NCBI RefSeq assembly: GCF_001909285.1
Contig: NZ_MRSV01000001.1
Span: 701,331 to 765,330 of the forward strand
Direction of reading: 5' to 3'
Source of the DNA: Exiguobacterium profundum
GTDB lineage: Bacteria > Bacillota > Bacilli > Exiguobacteriales > Exiguobacteriaceae
Length of the DNA: 64,000 bases
In this document: positions 53,021 to 61,774 of the stretch, piece after piece
How positions within the stretch are numbered: the first letter of the stretch is position 1
Layout: each line of letters starts with the position of its first letter
Translations under genes and position numbers: made by a program
The notes under the pieces: generated by a model
What the model was told of the DNA's origin: nothing
What the model saw: the letters and a program-made list of their open reading frames with translations, nothing else
Database searches by the model: none

Positions 53021-53860
53021 ATGGACCAAAAATTAAAGTTATGGTTTACGGAGCACCAAACAGAAGATTACGGAATTACGTTCCGTGTAAACCACGTTTA
53101 TGAGAGCGAACAAACGGAGTTTCAACGACTAGAGATGGTCGAAACGGACGAGTTCGGAACGATGTTGTTACTTGACGGGATGGTCATGACGACGGATAAG
53201 GACGAATTCGTCTATCACGAGATGGTCGCACACGTCCCACTCTTTACACACCCGAATCCGAAGCATGTGCTCGTAGTCGGTGGGGGAGATGGCGGTGTCA
53301 TCCGTGAAATTATGAAACACCCATCAGTAGAAAAAGCAGTTCTCGTGGATATCGACGGGAAAGTCATTGAATATTCGAAGAAATACTTACCAAATATTGC
53401 GGGTGAGCTCGATAACCCGCGTGTTGAAGTCATCGTCGGTGACGGATTCATGCATATCGCGAAGTCAGAAAACGAGTACGACGTCATCATGGTCGACTCG
53501 ACTGAACCGGTCGGACCAGCAGCCAACCTCTTCACAAAAGGTTTCTATGCAGGGATTTCAAAAGCGCTCAAAGAGGATGGCATCTTTGTGGCTCAAACGG
53601 ATAACCCATGGTTCACACCAGAACTCATCCAAACGGTTCAACGTGACGTGAAGGAAATCTTCCCAATCACGAAGTTGTACACAGCAAACGTACCAACGTA
53701 CCCGAGTGGCATGTGGACGTTCACGATCGGTTCGAAGAAATACGACCCGGAACAAGTATCAGCTGAGCGGTTCCATGACATCGAAACGAAGTACTATACG
53801 CCGAAGCTTCACAATGCAGCGTTCGTTCTTCCGAAATTCGTGGAGGACTTAACAAAATGA
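53021..53860 (+). CDS. speE: Spermidine synthase
   Basis: Transfers aminopropyl from decarboxylated SAM to putrescine, producing spermidine and 5'-methylthioadenosine, the starting compound of the mtn pathway in this window. A 279-residue protein with [13 protein letters not shown] (SAM pocket), [18 protein letters not shown] and [10 protein letters not shown]. Start ATG 53021 behind AAAGGGG; an upstream open stretch from 52844 lacks a ribosome site. Overlaps speB by ATGA. Confidence 0.95.
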   Translation: MDQKLKLWFTEHQTEDYGITFRVNHVYESEQTEFQRLEMVETDEFGTMLLLDGMVMTTDKDEFVYHEMVAHVPLFTHPNPKHVLVVGGGDGGVIREIMKHPSVEKAVLVDIDGKVIEYSKKYLPNIAGELDNPRVEVIVGDGFMHIAKSENEYDVIMVDSTEPVGPAANLFTKGFYAGISKALKEDGIFVAQTDNPWFTPELIQTVQRDVKEIFPITKLYTANVPTYPSGMWTFTIGSKKYDPEQVSAERFHDIETKYYTPKLHNAAFVLPKFVEDLTK

Positions 53861-54738
53861 TTAAGCGTTTCGATGAAGCCTACTCAGGTAAAGTGTTTAT
53901 CGCCAGCCTCCCAGAGGTGACAGAGGCGAAGACGGTTCTTTACGGGATGCCGATGGACTGGACAGTCAGCTTCCGTCCAGGCTCGCGTTTCGGTCCGAAC
54001 CGGATTCGTGAAGTATCGATTGGACTCGAGGAATATAGCCCGTATTTAGACGGTGACTTGGCTGATGCCGCGGTGTACGATGCAGGAGATATCCCGCTTC
54101 CATTCGGGAACGCACCGAAGTCGCTCGATATGATCGAGGCGTTCGTCAAAGATGTCGTCAAAGCAGGCAAGTTCCCACTCGGCATGGGCGGTGAGCACCT
54201 TGTCACATGGCCGATCATCAAAGCGATGCATGACGTTTACGGCAACGACTTTGTCATCCTCCACTTGGATGCGCATACGGACCTTCGAGATGAGTATGAA
54301 GGCGAGCCGCTCTCACACTCGACTCCGCTCAAAAAAGCGGCAAACTTGATTGGACCATCGAACTGCTATTCGTTCGGAATCCGTTCAGGGATGAAAGAAG
54401 AGTTTGAGTGGGCTCGTGAAGTCGGCTACAACATGCATCAATTTGAAGTGATCGAACCACTCAAACGCGTCTTACCGACACTCGCTGGCAAAAAAGTATA
54501 CGTCACGATCGACATCGACGTCCTCGACCCGTCAGCGGCACCAGGGACAGGGACGCAAGAAATCGGTGGCATCTCAACGAAAGAATTGCTCGAAGCGGTA
54601 CATGCCATTGCAAACGCAGACCTCGACATCATCGGTGCAGACCTTGTCGAAGTGTCACCGGCATACGATCAGTCAGATATGACTGCCATCGCAGCAGCTA
54701 AGATTCTTCGTGAGATGATGATTGGATTCGTGAAGTAA
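53857..54738 (+). CDS. speB: Agmatinase
   Basis: Hydrolyses agmatine to putrescine and urea, feeding SpeE. A 293-residue ureohydrolase: GGEHLVTWP, the Mn ligands in [10 protein letters not shown] and in [10 protein letters not shown], and [11 protein letters not shown]. Coupled to speE by a four-base overlap, as in B. subtilis. The DUF2294 gene begins directly at its stop. Confidence 0.95.
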   Translation: MIKRFDEAYSGKVFIASLPEVTEAKTVLYGMPMDWTVSFRPGSRFGPNRIREVSIGLEEYSPYLDGDLADAAVYDAGDIPLPFGNAPKSLDMIEAFVKDVVKAGKFPLGMGGEHLVTWPIIKAMHDVYGNDFVILHLDAHTDLRDEYEGEPLSHSTPLKKAANLIGPSNCYSFGIRSGMKEEFEWAREVGYNMHQFEVIEPLKRVLPTLAGKKVYVTIDIDVLDPSAAPGTGTQEIGGISTKELLEAVHAIANADLDIIGADLVEVSPAYDQSDMTAIAAAKILREMMIGFVK

Positions 54739-55098
54739 ATGCGGAAAAAGGGTCAGCTGGAAATGGAACTGAGCGCTCGGATTACCCAATGGGAGAAAGA
54801 ATATTTGGGTCGCGGGTCATTGACGTGTAAGGCAGACCTGCTTCGAGACCTCGCCATCGTCACACTCCAAGGCGTGTTGACGCCGGCCGAGTATGATTTG
54901 GCTACCAAGTCTTCAGGTCGCGAGCAATTGAAGAAATATCGCAACAATCTCGTCGAATCAGGGCGGAGTCAACTCGAAACAATTGTCGAACAAGTACTCG
55001 GTCGTTCGATTATCTCGCTCCATACGGACATCAGTACGAAAACAGGGGAGCGTCTCATCGTGTTTCGTCTAGATGCCCCTTGGGATCAAACCGATTGA
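54739..55098 (+). CDS. DUF2294 family protein
   Basis: A 119-residue small protein with KGQLEMELSARITQWEKEYLGRGS at the start, the DUF2294 pattern, and a C-terminal GRSIISLHTDISTKTGERLIVF. No known function, though the family is widespread in Bacilli and cyanobacteria, sometimes near bicarbonate or Na+ transport genes. Its ATG directly abuts the speB stop. The -35 of the next promoter lies over its stop codon. Confidence 0.8.
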   Translation: MRKKGQLEMELSARITQWEKEYLGRGSLTCKADLLRDLAIVTLQGVLTPAEYDLATKSSGREQLKKYRNNLVESGRSQLETIVEQVLGRSIISLHTDISTKTGERLIVFRLDAPWDQTD

Positions 55099-55123
55099 CA
55101 ATGAAACGCCACCTTCTTAAAAT
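55095..55123 (+). promoter_or_regulatory. Strong promoter of the sbtA-like leader
   Basis: TTGACA (55095-55100), 17-base spacer (55101-55117), TAAAAT (55118-55123). Predicted start near 55130. Confidence 0.75.
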
Positions 55124-55129
55124 GAAAGG

Positions 55130-55297
55130 CAGAGACGTATAGAGAATCGACTGGACGAGTCAAGATGAAGCGTGCTTTCGAAATCTTGTTACGGAGCTAC
55201 TGACCAATTCAATAAACCGACAGTTGTCGGCCTGACGGAGCGATTATTCGAGCCGTCGGCATACAGCGCACGCCTTCTTTAGGTGTGCGCTTTTTTG
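55130..55297 (+). promoter_or_regulatory. Structured leader RNA upstream of the SbtA-like transporter, unassigned class
   Basis: About 165 bases with, in order: GACT-N5-AGTC near 55149-55162; CAAGAT (55161-55166) with ATCTTG (55183-55188) enclosing GCGTGC; CCGAC-AGTT-GTCGG (about 55217-55230); GACGG/CCGTC (55234-55257); and a terminator (55266-55292). The motif ACGGAGC occurs twice (55191-55197, 55235-55241). GCGTGC (55170-55175) can pair with GCACGC (55268-55273) in the terminator's left arm, a possible antiterminator. I recognise no T-box, cobalamin, lysine, glycine, c-di-GMP or c-di-AMP signature. Confidence 0.6.
55266..55297 (+). terminator. Terminator before the SbtA-like gene
   Basis: GCGCACGCC (55266-55274) pairs with GGTGTGCGC (55282-55290), followed by six T residues, upstream of the transporter's ribosome site. 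Confidence 0.9.
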
Positions 55298-55316
55298 TCG
55301 CCAAGGAGGAAGATGT

Positions 55317-56273
55317 ATGGAATTGTTTTTATTTTTATTGACGAGCGCCCCGGTACTACTGTTTGTGACGGGCGTTATCGCCGCAGTCGGAAAATCAAAC
55401 TTAAAGATCCCGGATTCATTGAGTACGACGCTCAATATTTACTTACTGCTTGCTATCGGACTGAAGGGAGGTATGGGACTCGCCTCGGTATCTTTTGAAG
55501 ACATCGCATTACCGCTGACCGTGACGCTGTTGATTGGGATTTTGCTACCGCTTCTCGCATTCTATGTCGGAGGAATGTTCAAATTCTCATTCCCTGAGCG
55601 AATTGCCATGGCTGCGACGTTCGGCTCGGTGTCACTCGTCACCTATGTAGCAGCATCGACACAGCTCGAGCGTCTCGGGATTGCGTACGAGCCGTTCATG
55701 ACAACACTAGTCGTCGTCCTTGAAATTCCCGGCCTGATTGTGGCGTTACTGTTGTATAATCAGACACACATGATGGGAATCACGGCTACGTCAGGGAAGG
55801 CGAACTCTCTATCGGTGTTGCGGGAGAGTTTGTTCTCGAAAAGTATCCTCTTGATGTTTGCAGGTCTGATTGTTGGACTGGTGACACCAGACGCCACACC
55901 GCTCAAACCATTTTTCGTCGACTTTTTCCCGGGCGTTTTACTCTTATTCTTACTAGGTCTAGGAATGAAAGTCGGACAGCAGTTGAAAACGGTCCCGTCA
56001 TATGGACTAAAATTTATGATGATGGGGATGGTGTTTCCGTTAGTCGGAGCACTTGTCGGCTTTATTGCAGCGGGGATTGCCAATTTATCTGACGGCGGAA
56101 CGATCCTCTTGATGACACTCGCAGCGAGTGGGTCGTATATCGCCGCTCCCGCCATGTTACAAGCCTCGGTCCCAGAAGCGAAACCATCATTTTATTTGAC
56201 CCTTTCGCTAGCTGTCACGTTCCCGTTCAACCTGTTAGTTGGAATCCCGCTATACATTGCGATCGTCACATGA
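55317..56273 (+). CDS. SbtA-like sodium-dependent bicarbonate transporter family permease (DUF897)
   Basis: A 318-residue protein with about ten hydrophobic segments. IYLLLAIGLKGGMGLASV (about 39-56) and the inverted repeat-like ILLLMTLAASGSYIAAPAAM region near 260-280 match the SbtA/DUF897 family, whose cyanobacterial member takes up bicarbonate with Na+. Substrate in Firmicutes is not proven. ATG 55317, seven bases after AAGGAGG. Controlled by the leader RNA just upstream. Confidence 0.82.
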   Translation: MELFLFLLTSAPVLLFVTGVIAAVGKSNLKIPDSLSTTLNIYLLLAIGLKGGMGLASVSFEDIALPLTVTLLIGILLPLLAFYVGGMFKFSFPERIAMAATFGSVSLVTYVAASTQLERLGIAYEPFMTTLVVVLEIPGLIVALLLYNQTHMMGITATSGKANSLSVLRESLFSKSILLMFAGLIVGLVTPDATPLKPFFVDFFPGVLLLFLLGLGMKVGQQLKTVPSYGLKFMMMGMVFPLVGALVGFIAAGIANLSDGGTILLMTLAASGSYIAAPAMLQASVPEAKPSFYLTLSLAVTFPFNLLVGIPLYIAIVT

Positions 56274-56274
56274 A

Positions 56275-56308
56275 AAAAGCGTCGACTCGAAAAGAGTCGG
56301 CGCTTTTT
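56275..56308 (+). terminator. Terminator after SbtA-like gene
   Basis: AAAGCGTCGACTC (56276-56288) pairs with GAGTCGGCGCTTT (56294-56306, one G-U), followed by T residues. Confidence 0.9.
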
Positions 56309-56329
56309 GTATGAGTTCATCTGTATGGA

Positions 56330-57082
56330 TTACTGTTTTACTTTTTGTTCCTTTTTACATTTTAAAGCAGCCGTCCAGCTTCCGAATAAGGCATTGATTG
56401 TCGATGTACTTGGAACATTTCGACCTTCGGCCCATTTCCGGTAGTGGAGGATACTAAAATGTGGTAGTTCTGTTTTGGCTAACTGCAAGGCATCAATGAC
56501 ATCTTCCTCATCCCATTTACGTTTCGGAGGAGCGATATCCAAGACAAATAGCGCATAGCTCCATGATCCGTATTTGCGAGCGATTGTCGCTACCGTCGGA
56601 TAGCCTTTTTCCTGTGCCCTTACGGCGTAATGTTGGGACGTGAGACGCTCTAACTTTTCGGAGGCTTCAATCAAGGCTTGAATGATCCGTTCTTCATTGT
56701 TCCGTACCGTTGTCGTTTGAAGCTTGGCTTCACGTAACGCATTCGACCACGAACCGAACCGGCTGCTGATCAGCGTCAAAGAAGGGGCTTGCGAGATTTT
56801 TGCCCAGGCACGATACGTTTGGCTCGTGAAGAGTTCAAGTTCTTCTGAGGCCTCAATCAGTGCGGTCAAAATATCTTCATCTGAATAATAACGATACAAC
56901 ATCTTAATCTCCGCCGCTTGAACGGCTTCCCGCCAAGAACCAAATTTGTAAATCACGGTCGATAGGGAGGGGACGTCTTTGTTTCGGGCCCATAGTGTGT
57001 ACTGTTTTGTGTCAAATTCTTCAAGTTCATTCGCTGCTTGTCTTAGGCATGAGAGGATCTGTTGCTCTGTCCATCGTTTCAT
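56330..57082 (-). CDS. Protein of four tandem homing-endonuclease-associated repeats
   Basis: A 250-residue basic protein made of four copies of a ~55-residue unit, each with a helix A(x)nEL, a Y-x-x-W/R-A segment, P-(S/T)-x-x-T-I and F/YGSW-x-x-A(L/V): GSWREAV, GSWSNAL, GSWSYAL and GSWTAAL close the four. This is the HNH-associated repeat (PF18780-like), thought to bind DNA. No HNH, GIY-YIG or LAGLIDADG nuclease is fused or adjacent. Start ATG 57082 after AAGGAG. Probably a DNA-binding protein of unknown target. Confidence 0.8.
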   Translation of the reverse strand: MKRWTEQQILSCLRQAANELEEFDTKQYTLWARNKDVPSLSTVIYKFGSWREAVQAAEIKMLYRYYSDEDILTALIEASEELELFTSQTYRAWAKISQAPSLTLISSRFGSWSNALREAKLQTTTVRNNEERIIQALIEASEKLERLTSQHYAVRAQEKGYPTVATIARKYGSWSYALFVLDIAPPKRKWDEEDVIDALQLAKTELPHFSILHYRKWAEGRNVPSTSTINALFGSWTAALKCKKEQKVKQ

Positions 57083-57109
57083 CGTGATGTCTCTCCTTTT
57101 CAGAAGCAA

Positions 57110-57404
57110 GTCGTGGCTTCAAAGGTCATGGTGTGGTTAAACAATGGTGGTCCTGAAGGAAAGCTAGAATATGTGTCCGGTGACGAGATATGAAAAGGGA
57201 GGAACCTGAATCGATTGACTACTTTGGGAGAATGCGACATTCGCAAAATCTCAAAGTGAAAATAATCCAAATGTCCTACCTTCTACTTCCCATAATACCC
57301 ATATAAATTAAAAATATTCACAAAAGAAAGTAAAAACTCATTACACATTTGTTAAACCGTTTCATGACGAAATGTCATTCGTATCAAAAAGCTATTCTTT
57401 TCTT
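57110..57404. other. Long AT-rich intergenic region before the polysaccharide cluster
   Basis: About 300 bases without a convincing coding frame. It holds A/T-rich tracts (57290-57350) and a dyad ATGAC-GAAAT-GTCAT (57364-57378) ahead of the likely promoter at 57405. No terminator is clear. The dyad may be an operator for the cluster. Confidence 0.5.
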
Positions 57405-57433
57405 TTGGATTGTGAATCTTGAACGGGTACTTA
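57405..57433 (+). promoter_or_regulatory. Possible promoter of the polysaccharide cluster
   Basis: TTGGAT (57405-57410), 17-base spacer, TACTTA (57428-57433). Confidence 0.4.
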
Positions 57434-57478
57434 TCTAGCATCAACTCGAAGCTGATTGGGATGGAAGGTGGTGAAAGG

Positions 57479-59389
57479 ATGAGTACTCCAACTGTTCGGT
57501 CTCCCATTGATCAAAAAAATGCGCTCTTGATGTTACTCGATATCACAATTGCAGGGCTCGCGATTTTCGTGACGTTTGACCTATTCTTTGCAAATGATCC
57601 GACGGTAACATCTGACCCGCTAGATTTGATCACGATCCTCGGATTGAAGACGCTCGTTCTTCTCATTTTAGGATGGGTGACTCGGGTATACCGAATCGAC
57701 TGGCGATACGGATCGATGCGTGAATTGCAATTACTGGCGATTGTGTTGGTCATGAGTGACACGTTCGTCTTATTCGCATCATACGTATTATTGGATGGCT
57801 TTTCCTATCAAGCAATTTTTATTCAAAGCTTACTCGCATTTAACGGAATGTTATTTATCCGACTCGTCGCTAGGACACGATCGTTTTTCCGATTTCACTC
57901 ACCGGTGTCGAATGGAAAAGCTACCTTGGTTATCGGTGGTGGGGAATCGGGTCAAAAAATCATTAAAGAACTGAAAGAGCATCGAACGAATGTGCTGCAT
58001 GTGGTCGGGGTGTTGGATGATAATCCATTGCTTCACCGTCTCTACATTCACGGGACACCGGTCATCGGTTCAATCGATTTATTAGAACGCAAAATTGAAG
58101 AGCTGAATATCGAAGTGGTTGTGTTGGCCATTCCTTCTCTTCCATACGGAAATCGAGTACAACTTTTGAAACGAATTGAGAAGACAGGCGTCGAATCCCA
58201 TGCACTGCCAATGCTTGCGGAACTCGCATCCGGAAAAGTCTCATTAAATGAAATTCGAGAAGTGGCCATCGAAGATTTGCTCGGCCGTGAACCGGTTCAG
58301 CTCGATGTTTCGGAGATTTCTCAAACGTTGAGTGGATTAACCATTTTCATCTCCGGTGCAGGAGGCTCGATTGGTTCAGAGCTTTGCCGTCAATTGATGA
58401 AATTCAATCCTGGCAAACTCATCCTGTTTGGACATGGCGAGAATAGCATATATGCAATCGATCGCGAACTCCGCTTACTCGGGTCTGATACAGAGATTTG
58501 TCCCGTCATCGGTGACGTCCAAGACCGGGCGCGGGTGATGGAAGTGTTTGATCAGTATCGACCGGACGTTGTCTATCATGCGGCAGCTCACAAGCACGTT
58601 CCGCTCATGGAAGACAATCCGAGAGAAGCAGTGAAAAACAATATTTACGGAACGAAGAATATGGTCGAAGCCGCCGATTTCTTTGAAGTGAAGCGGTTCG
58701 TCATGATCTCTACGGATAAGGCGGTCAATCCGACGAACGTGATGGGTGCCACGAAACGAGTAGCAGAAATGATTGTCCAACAGCAGGCTCGCCACAGCAA
58801 AACGACATTCTCGGTCGTTCGTTTCGGCAACGTCTTAGGAAGTCGTGGCTCCGTCGTTCCGCTCTTTAAAGAACAAATTCAACGGGGCGGACCCATTACG
58901 GTGACGCATCCAGAGATGACCCGATACTTTATGACCATCCCAGAAGCGAGTCGCCTCGTCATTCAAGCGAGCGTGCGCGCAAATGGGGGCGAAGTGTTCG
59001 TACTAGATATGGGGAATCCCGTCAAAATTGTGGACTTGGCGAAACGGATGATTACACTGAGCGGTTTCACCCTCGAACAAATCCCGATTCATTTCAGTGG
59101 CATTCGTCCTGGTGAGAAGCTGTTCGAAGAACTGCTCGCAACGAGCGAACATACGAATCAAGTATATGAAAAGATTTTCGTCGGTTGTACAAGACCCTTT
59201 AAATCGGTTGATCCGATTTTGAAAACGATTGAATATCTACTCGATCAATCGAATGGACTCACTTCTTTCTTGTTGTTTGTCGCAAACAACGAACTGCCAG
59301 AAGAAGTGATGGAAAGTATTTTTGCGCCACAATTCGAACCGGTACGCATGCGAGTCAACGAGTCAACGCAAAGGAGGAAGTCGTTATGA
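57479..59389 (+). CDS. Polysaccharide biosynthesis NDP-sugar epimerase/dehydratase (EpsC/CapD/WbpM-like)
   Basis: A 636-residue membrane enzyme: four N-terminal membrane helices (about 12-125), a CoA-binding-like Rossmann lobe with VIGGGESGQKII, and a C-terminal SDR domain with ISGAGGSIGSELCRQL (about 300), and the variant catalytic motif STDKAVNPTNVMGATK (STDKAxxPxxxMGxxK) of UDP-GlcNAc 4,6-dehydratases. Makes a precursor such as UDP-bacillosamine or QuiNAc type for exopolysaccharide. Start 57479 behind AAGGTGGTGAAAGG. Overlaps the next gene by ATGA. Confidence 0.9.
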   Translation: MSTPTVRSPIDQKNALLMLLDITIAGLAIFVTFDLFFANDPTVTSDPLDLITILGLKTLVLLILGWVTRVYRIDWRYGSMRELQLLAIVLVMSDTFVLFASYVLLDGFSYQAIFIQSLLAFNGMLFIRLVARTRSFFRFHSPVSNGKATLVIGGGESGQKIIKELKEHRTNVLHVVGVLDDNPLLHRLYIHGTPVIGSIDLLERKIEELNIEVVVLAIPSLPYGNRVQLLKRIEKTGVESHALPMLAELASGKVSLNEIREVAIEDLLGREPVQLDVSEISQTLSGLTIFISGAGGSIGSELCRQLMKFNPGKLILFGHGENSIYAIDRELRLLGSDTEICPVIGDVQDRARVMEVFDQYRPDVVYHAAAHKHVPLMEDNPREAVKNNIYGTKNMVEAADFFEVKRFVMISTDKAVNPTNVMGATKRVAEMIVQQQARHSKTTFSVVRFGNVLGSRGSVVPLFKEQIQRGGPITVTHPEMTRYFMTIPEASRLVIQASVRANGGEVFVLDMGNPVKIVDLAKRMITLSGFTLEQIPIHFSGIRPGEKLFEELLATSEHTNQVYEKIFVGCTRPFKSVDPILKTIEYLLDQSNGLTSFLLFVANNELPEEVMESIFAPQFEPVRMRVNESTQRRKSL

Positions 59390-60414
59390 AAAAAATAGTT
59401 CTCGTGACCGGAGTGGCCGGGTTCATTGGTTTCCATCTAGCTCGACGGTTGCTAAAAGAAGGACATCATGTCATCGGAATCGATGTGGTCAATGATTATT
59501 ACGATCCGAGATTAAAAGAATCAAGACTTCATGTGTTGACGCATCCTCGCTTCAAACTCTATCGTGATGCCCTCGAAAATAAGATGGCAATCACGCGTGT
59601 CTTCGAAAAAAACCAACCCCAAGTCGTGGTCAATTTGGCGGCTCAGGCCGGTGTACGCTACAGTCTAGAAAATCCAGATGCTTATATTCAATCCAATATC
59701 GTTGGTTTCTTGAACATCTTGGAGGCTTGTCGCTTCTATCCAGTAGAGCAATTGATTTATGCCTCATCTAGCTCGGTTTACGGATCAAATCAGGCGATGC
59801 CATTTTCCGAACAACACCCGGTCGATCATCCGCTATCCTTGTATGCGGCTTCGAAGAAGGCGAATGAGTTGATGGCTCATACGTACAGCCATTTGTTCGG
59901 TCTAAAAACGACGGGGTTGCGATTCTTTAGCGTCTATGGGCCATGGGGGCGTCCCGATATGGCACTTTACAAATTTACGGAGGCGATTTTAAAAGGCGAA
60001 CCAATCGATGTATACAACTATGGTGAGATGGAACGAGATTTCACATACATCGACGACATCATCGAGTCGATTGTCCGACTTATGGATATCGCACCGTTGG
60101 CAGATGAGGAGTTTGACTATGAACATCCTCTACCTGACCGGAGTGACGTTCCGTTTCGTGTCTATAACATTGGAAATCAGCAACCGGTATCCTTGATGGA
60201 CTTTATTCGGACGATCGAAGAGCGAGTCGGGAAAAAGGCCATCCTCCGCTTGTTACCACTTCAGGCGGGAGATGTACCCGCGAGTTTTGCAGATTCCTCC
60301 TCTTTGTATGAATCGATTGACTTTCAACCACAGACGTCGATTCGCGATGGCGTAAACGCGTTTATCGACTGGTACATCGCCTATCATCAAGTGTTGAAGG
60401 AGGGCATCGAGTAA
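59386..60414 (+). CDS. NAD-dependent epimerase, UDP-glucuronate 4-epimerase type
   Basis: A 342-residue extended SDR: VTGVAGFIGFHLARRLL (NAD loop at 7-23), Y-x3-K as YAASKKANE (about 150-158) with upstream Ser cluster ASSSSVYG, and RFFSVYGPWGRPDMALY. The GPWGRPDMA segment is the hallmark of UDP-GlcA 4-epimerases (CapI/LpsL) giving UDP-galacturonate. It fits with the nucleotide-sugar dehydrogenase downstream. Coupled on both sides: ATGA with the previous gene, TAATG with the next. Confidence 0.88.
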   Translation: MKKIVLVTGVAGFIGFHLARRLLKEGHHVIGIDVVNDYYDPRLKESRLHVLTHPRFKLYRDALENKMAITRVFEKNQPQVVVNLAAQAGVRYSLENPDAYIQSNIVGFLNILEACRFYPVEQLIYASSSSVYGSNQAMPFSEQHPVDHPLSLYAASKKANELMAHTYSHLFGLKTTGLRFFSVYGPWGRPDMALYKFTEAILKGEPIDVYNYGEMERDFTYIDDIIESIVRLMDIAPLADEEFDYEHPLPDRSDVPFRVYNIGNQQPVSLMDFIRTIEERVGKKAILRLLPLQAGDVPASFADSSSLYESIDFQPQTSIRDGVNAFIDWYIAYHQVLKEGIE

Positions 60415-61757
60415 TGGGGATTTTACAGGATCGGATTTATGCACACTCACCGATTCGCCTCCAAAATTGGCTGGTTTCCTTATATGGAATCAAGTTATAT
60501 CGGGAGCGATACGGTCAGTATTATGAGCAGGAATTGGAGCGACTGAGACGTGCTCCAAATGAAGCGTCACCTGATGCAAAACTCAATCATTTGAATCAAT
60601 TCCTACAGTTTTGTAATCAACACAACGTGTACTATCAGCGACTCTTCAAAAAACACGGGGTTACCTTACCCTTAAAGAGCTTAGAAGACTTTAAGCGGAT
60701 TCCCCCTTTGGAGAAAGAGACGCTTCGAACGGATGAGACCATCTTTTCTAACCTTCATGCCCCGATCATCGGCATGACGGGCGGGACGACGGGTAAATCG
60801 ATTCAGGTTCGTTTCACCGAATACGATTATCAAATGCGAATGGCGCATCTCGATTTTTTTAAAGAACAACATGGTTTTCGCCGTGGGATGAAGCGAGCTA
60901 GTTTTACAGGACGGATGATTTGTCCAGGTAATCAAAAGAATGCGGTGTATTGGCGGTATAATGCCCCGATGAAGCAAATGCTCTACTCGGTCGTGCATTC
61001 GAATCCGACGACGATTCCACACTACATCGATTCGTTGAACGAATTTCAACCGGCCGCACTCGACGGTTCACCTTCCGATATGATTGAAATCGCAAAATAT
61101 TTGAAAACCCATCAAAAGACATTATCGTTCCGACCGGTGGCTTTATTTCCGACCTCGGAGACGCTCACACCATCCGGACGCTTGTTGTTAGAAGAGATGT
61201 TCCAAGCGCCGGTTTACGATCAATATGCTTCTTCGGAAGGGGCTCCTATCGTTACGGAGTGTGAGTGCGGGAAGATGCACTTACGCCCTGAGATGGGAAT
61301 CATCGAGACGGATGCATTTGGAGAGGCGCTCGTCACCAGTTTCACGACGCACGGAACACCGCTGATTCGCTACCGCATTGGCGATCGGATGACCCTCAGT
61401 GAAGCGATGTGTCCATGTGGTCGACAGGACACCATTATCGAGTCAATCGATGGTCGTCAAATGAACTATGTTGAGACGCCGGAAGGCTATAAGGTGTTTG
61501 AAGGAGATTTGACCGCAGCGGTCGGCGTGCTACCGAACTCTATTATTCAAATTCAAGTGTTGCAACACAAAATAGACGAAATTGAGATGCTGTACGTGAA
61601 GGATGAAGCACGATTTGAGCCTGAACATGAAGTCGCGCTCCAAAAAGAAGTCGAGCGTCTGTTTACTTCACGAATGAAAGTTCTTTTACGAGATGTGAAA
61701 AGCATCAAGAAAGAAAAGAACGGAAAAGTCCGAGTCGTGAAACGACTCTACACTTAG
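60414..61757 (+). CDS. CapK-like/phenylacetate-CoA ligase family protein, copy 1
   Basis: A 447-residue member of the ANL-type adenylating superfamily found in capsule clusters (CapK). Signature GMTGGTTGKSIQVRFT (about 119-134) is the P-loop-like motif, [16 protein letters not shown] a core motif, and [13 protein letters not shown] the hinge. A C-x-C near 281 and a CPCG at about 330 are further motifs. Probably activates an acid or amino acid for attachment to the polysaccharide; the substrate is unknown. ATG shares one base with the previous stop. Confidence 0.8.
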   Translation: MGILQDRIYAHSPIRLQNWLVSLYGIKLYRERYGQYYEQELERLRRAPNEASPDAKLNHLNQFLQFCNQHNVYYQRLFKKHGVTLPLKSLEDFKRIPPLEKETLRTDETIFSNLHAPIIGMTGGTTGKSIQVRFTEYDYQMRMAHLDFFKEQHGFRRGMKRASFTGRMICPGNQKNAVYWRYNAPMKQMLYSVVHSNPTTIPHYIDSLNEFQPAALDGSPSDMIEIAKYLKTHQKTLSFRPVALFPTSETLTPSGRLLLEEMFQAPVYDQYASSEGAPIVTECECGKMHLRPEMGIIETDAFGEALVTSFTTHGTPLIRYRIGDRMTLSEAMCPCGRQDTIIESIDGRQMNYVETPEGYKVFEGDLTAAVGVLPNSIIQIQVLQHKIDEIEMLYVKDEARFEPEHEVALQKEVERLFTSRMKVLLRDVKSIKKEKNGKVRVVKRLYT

Positions 61758-61774
61758 CGAGAGGAGACTACACC

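Noticed and set aside
55130-55297. A T-box leader before the SbtA-like gene
   Set aside because: The conserved T-box antiterminator core (GGTGGNACCGCG type) is absent and the gene is not an amino acid or tRNA ligase gene.
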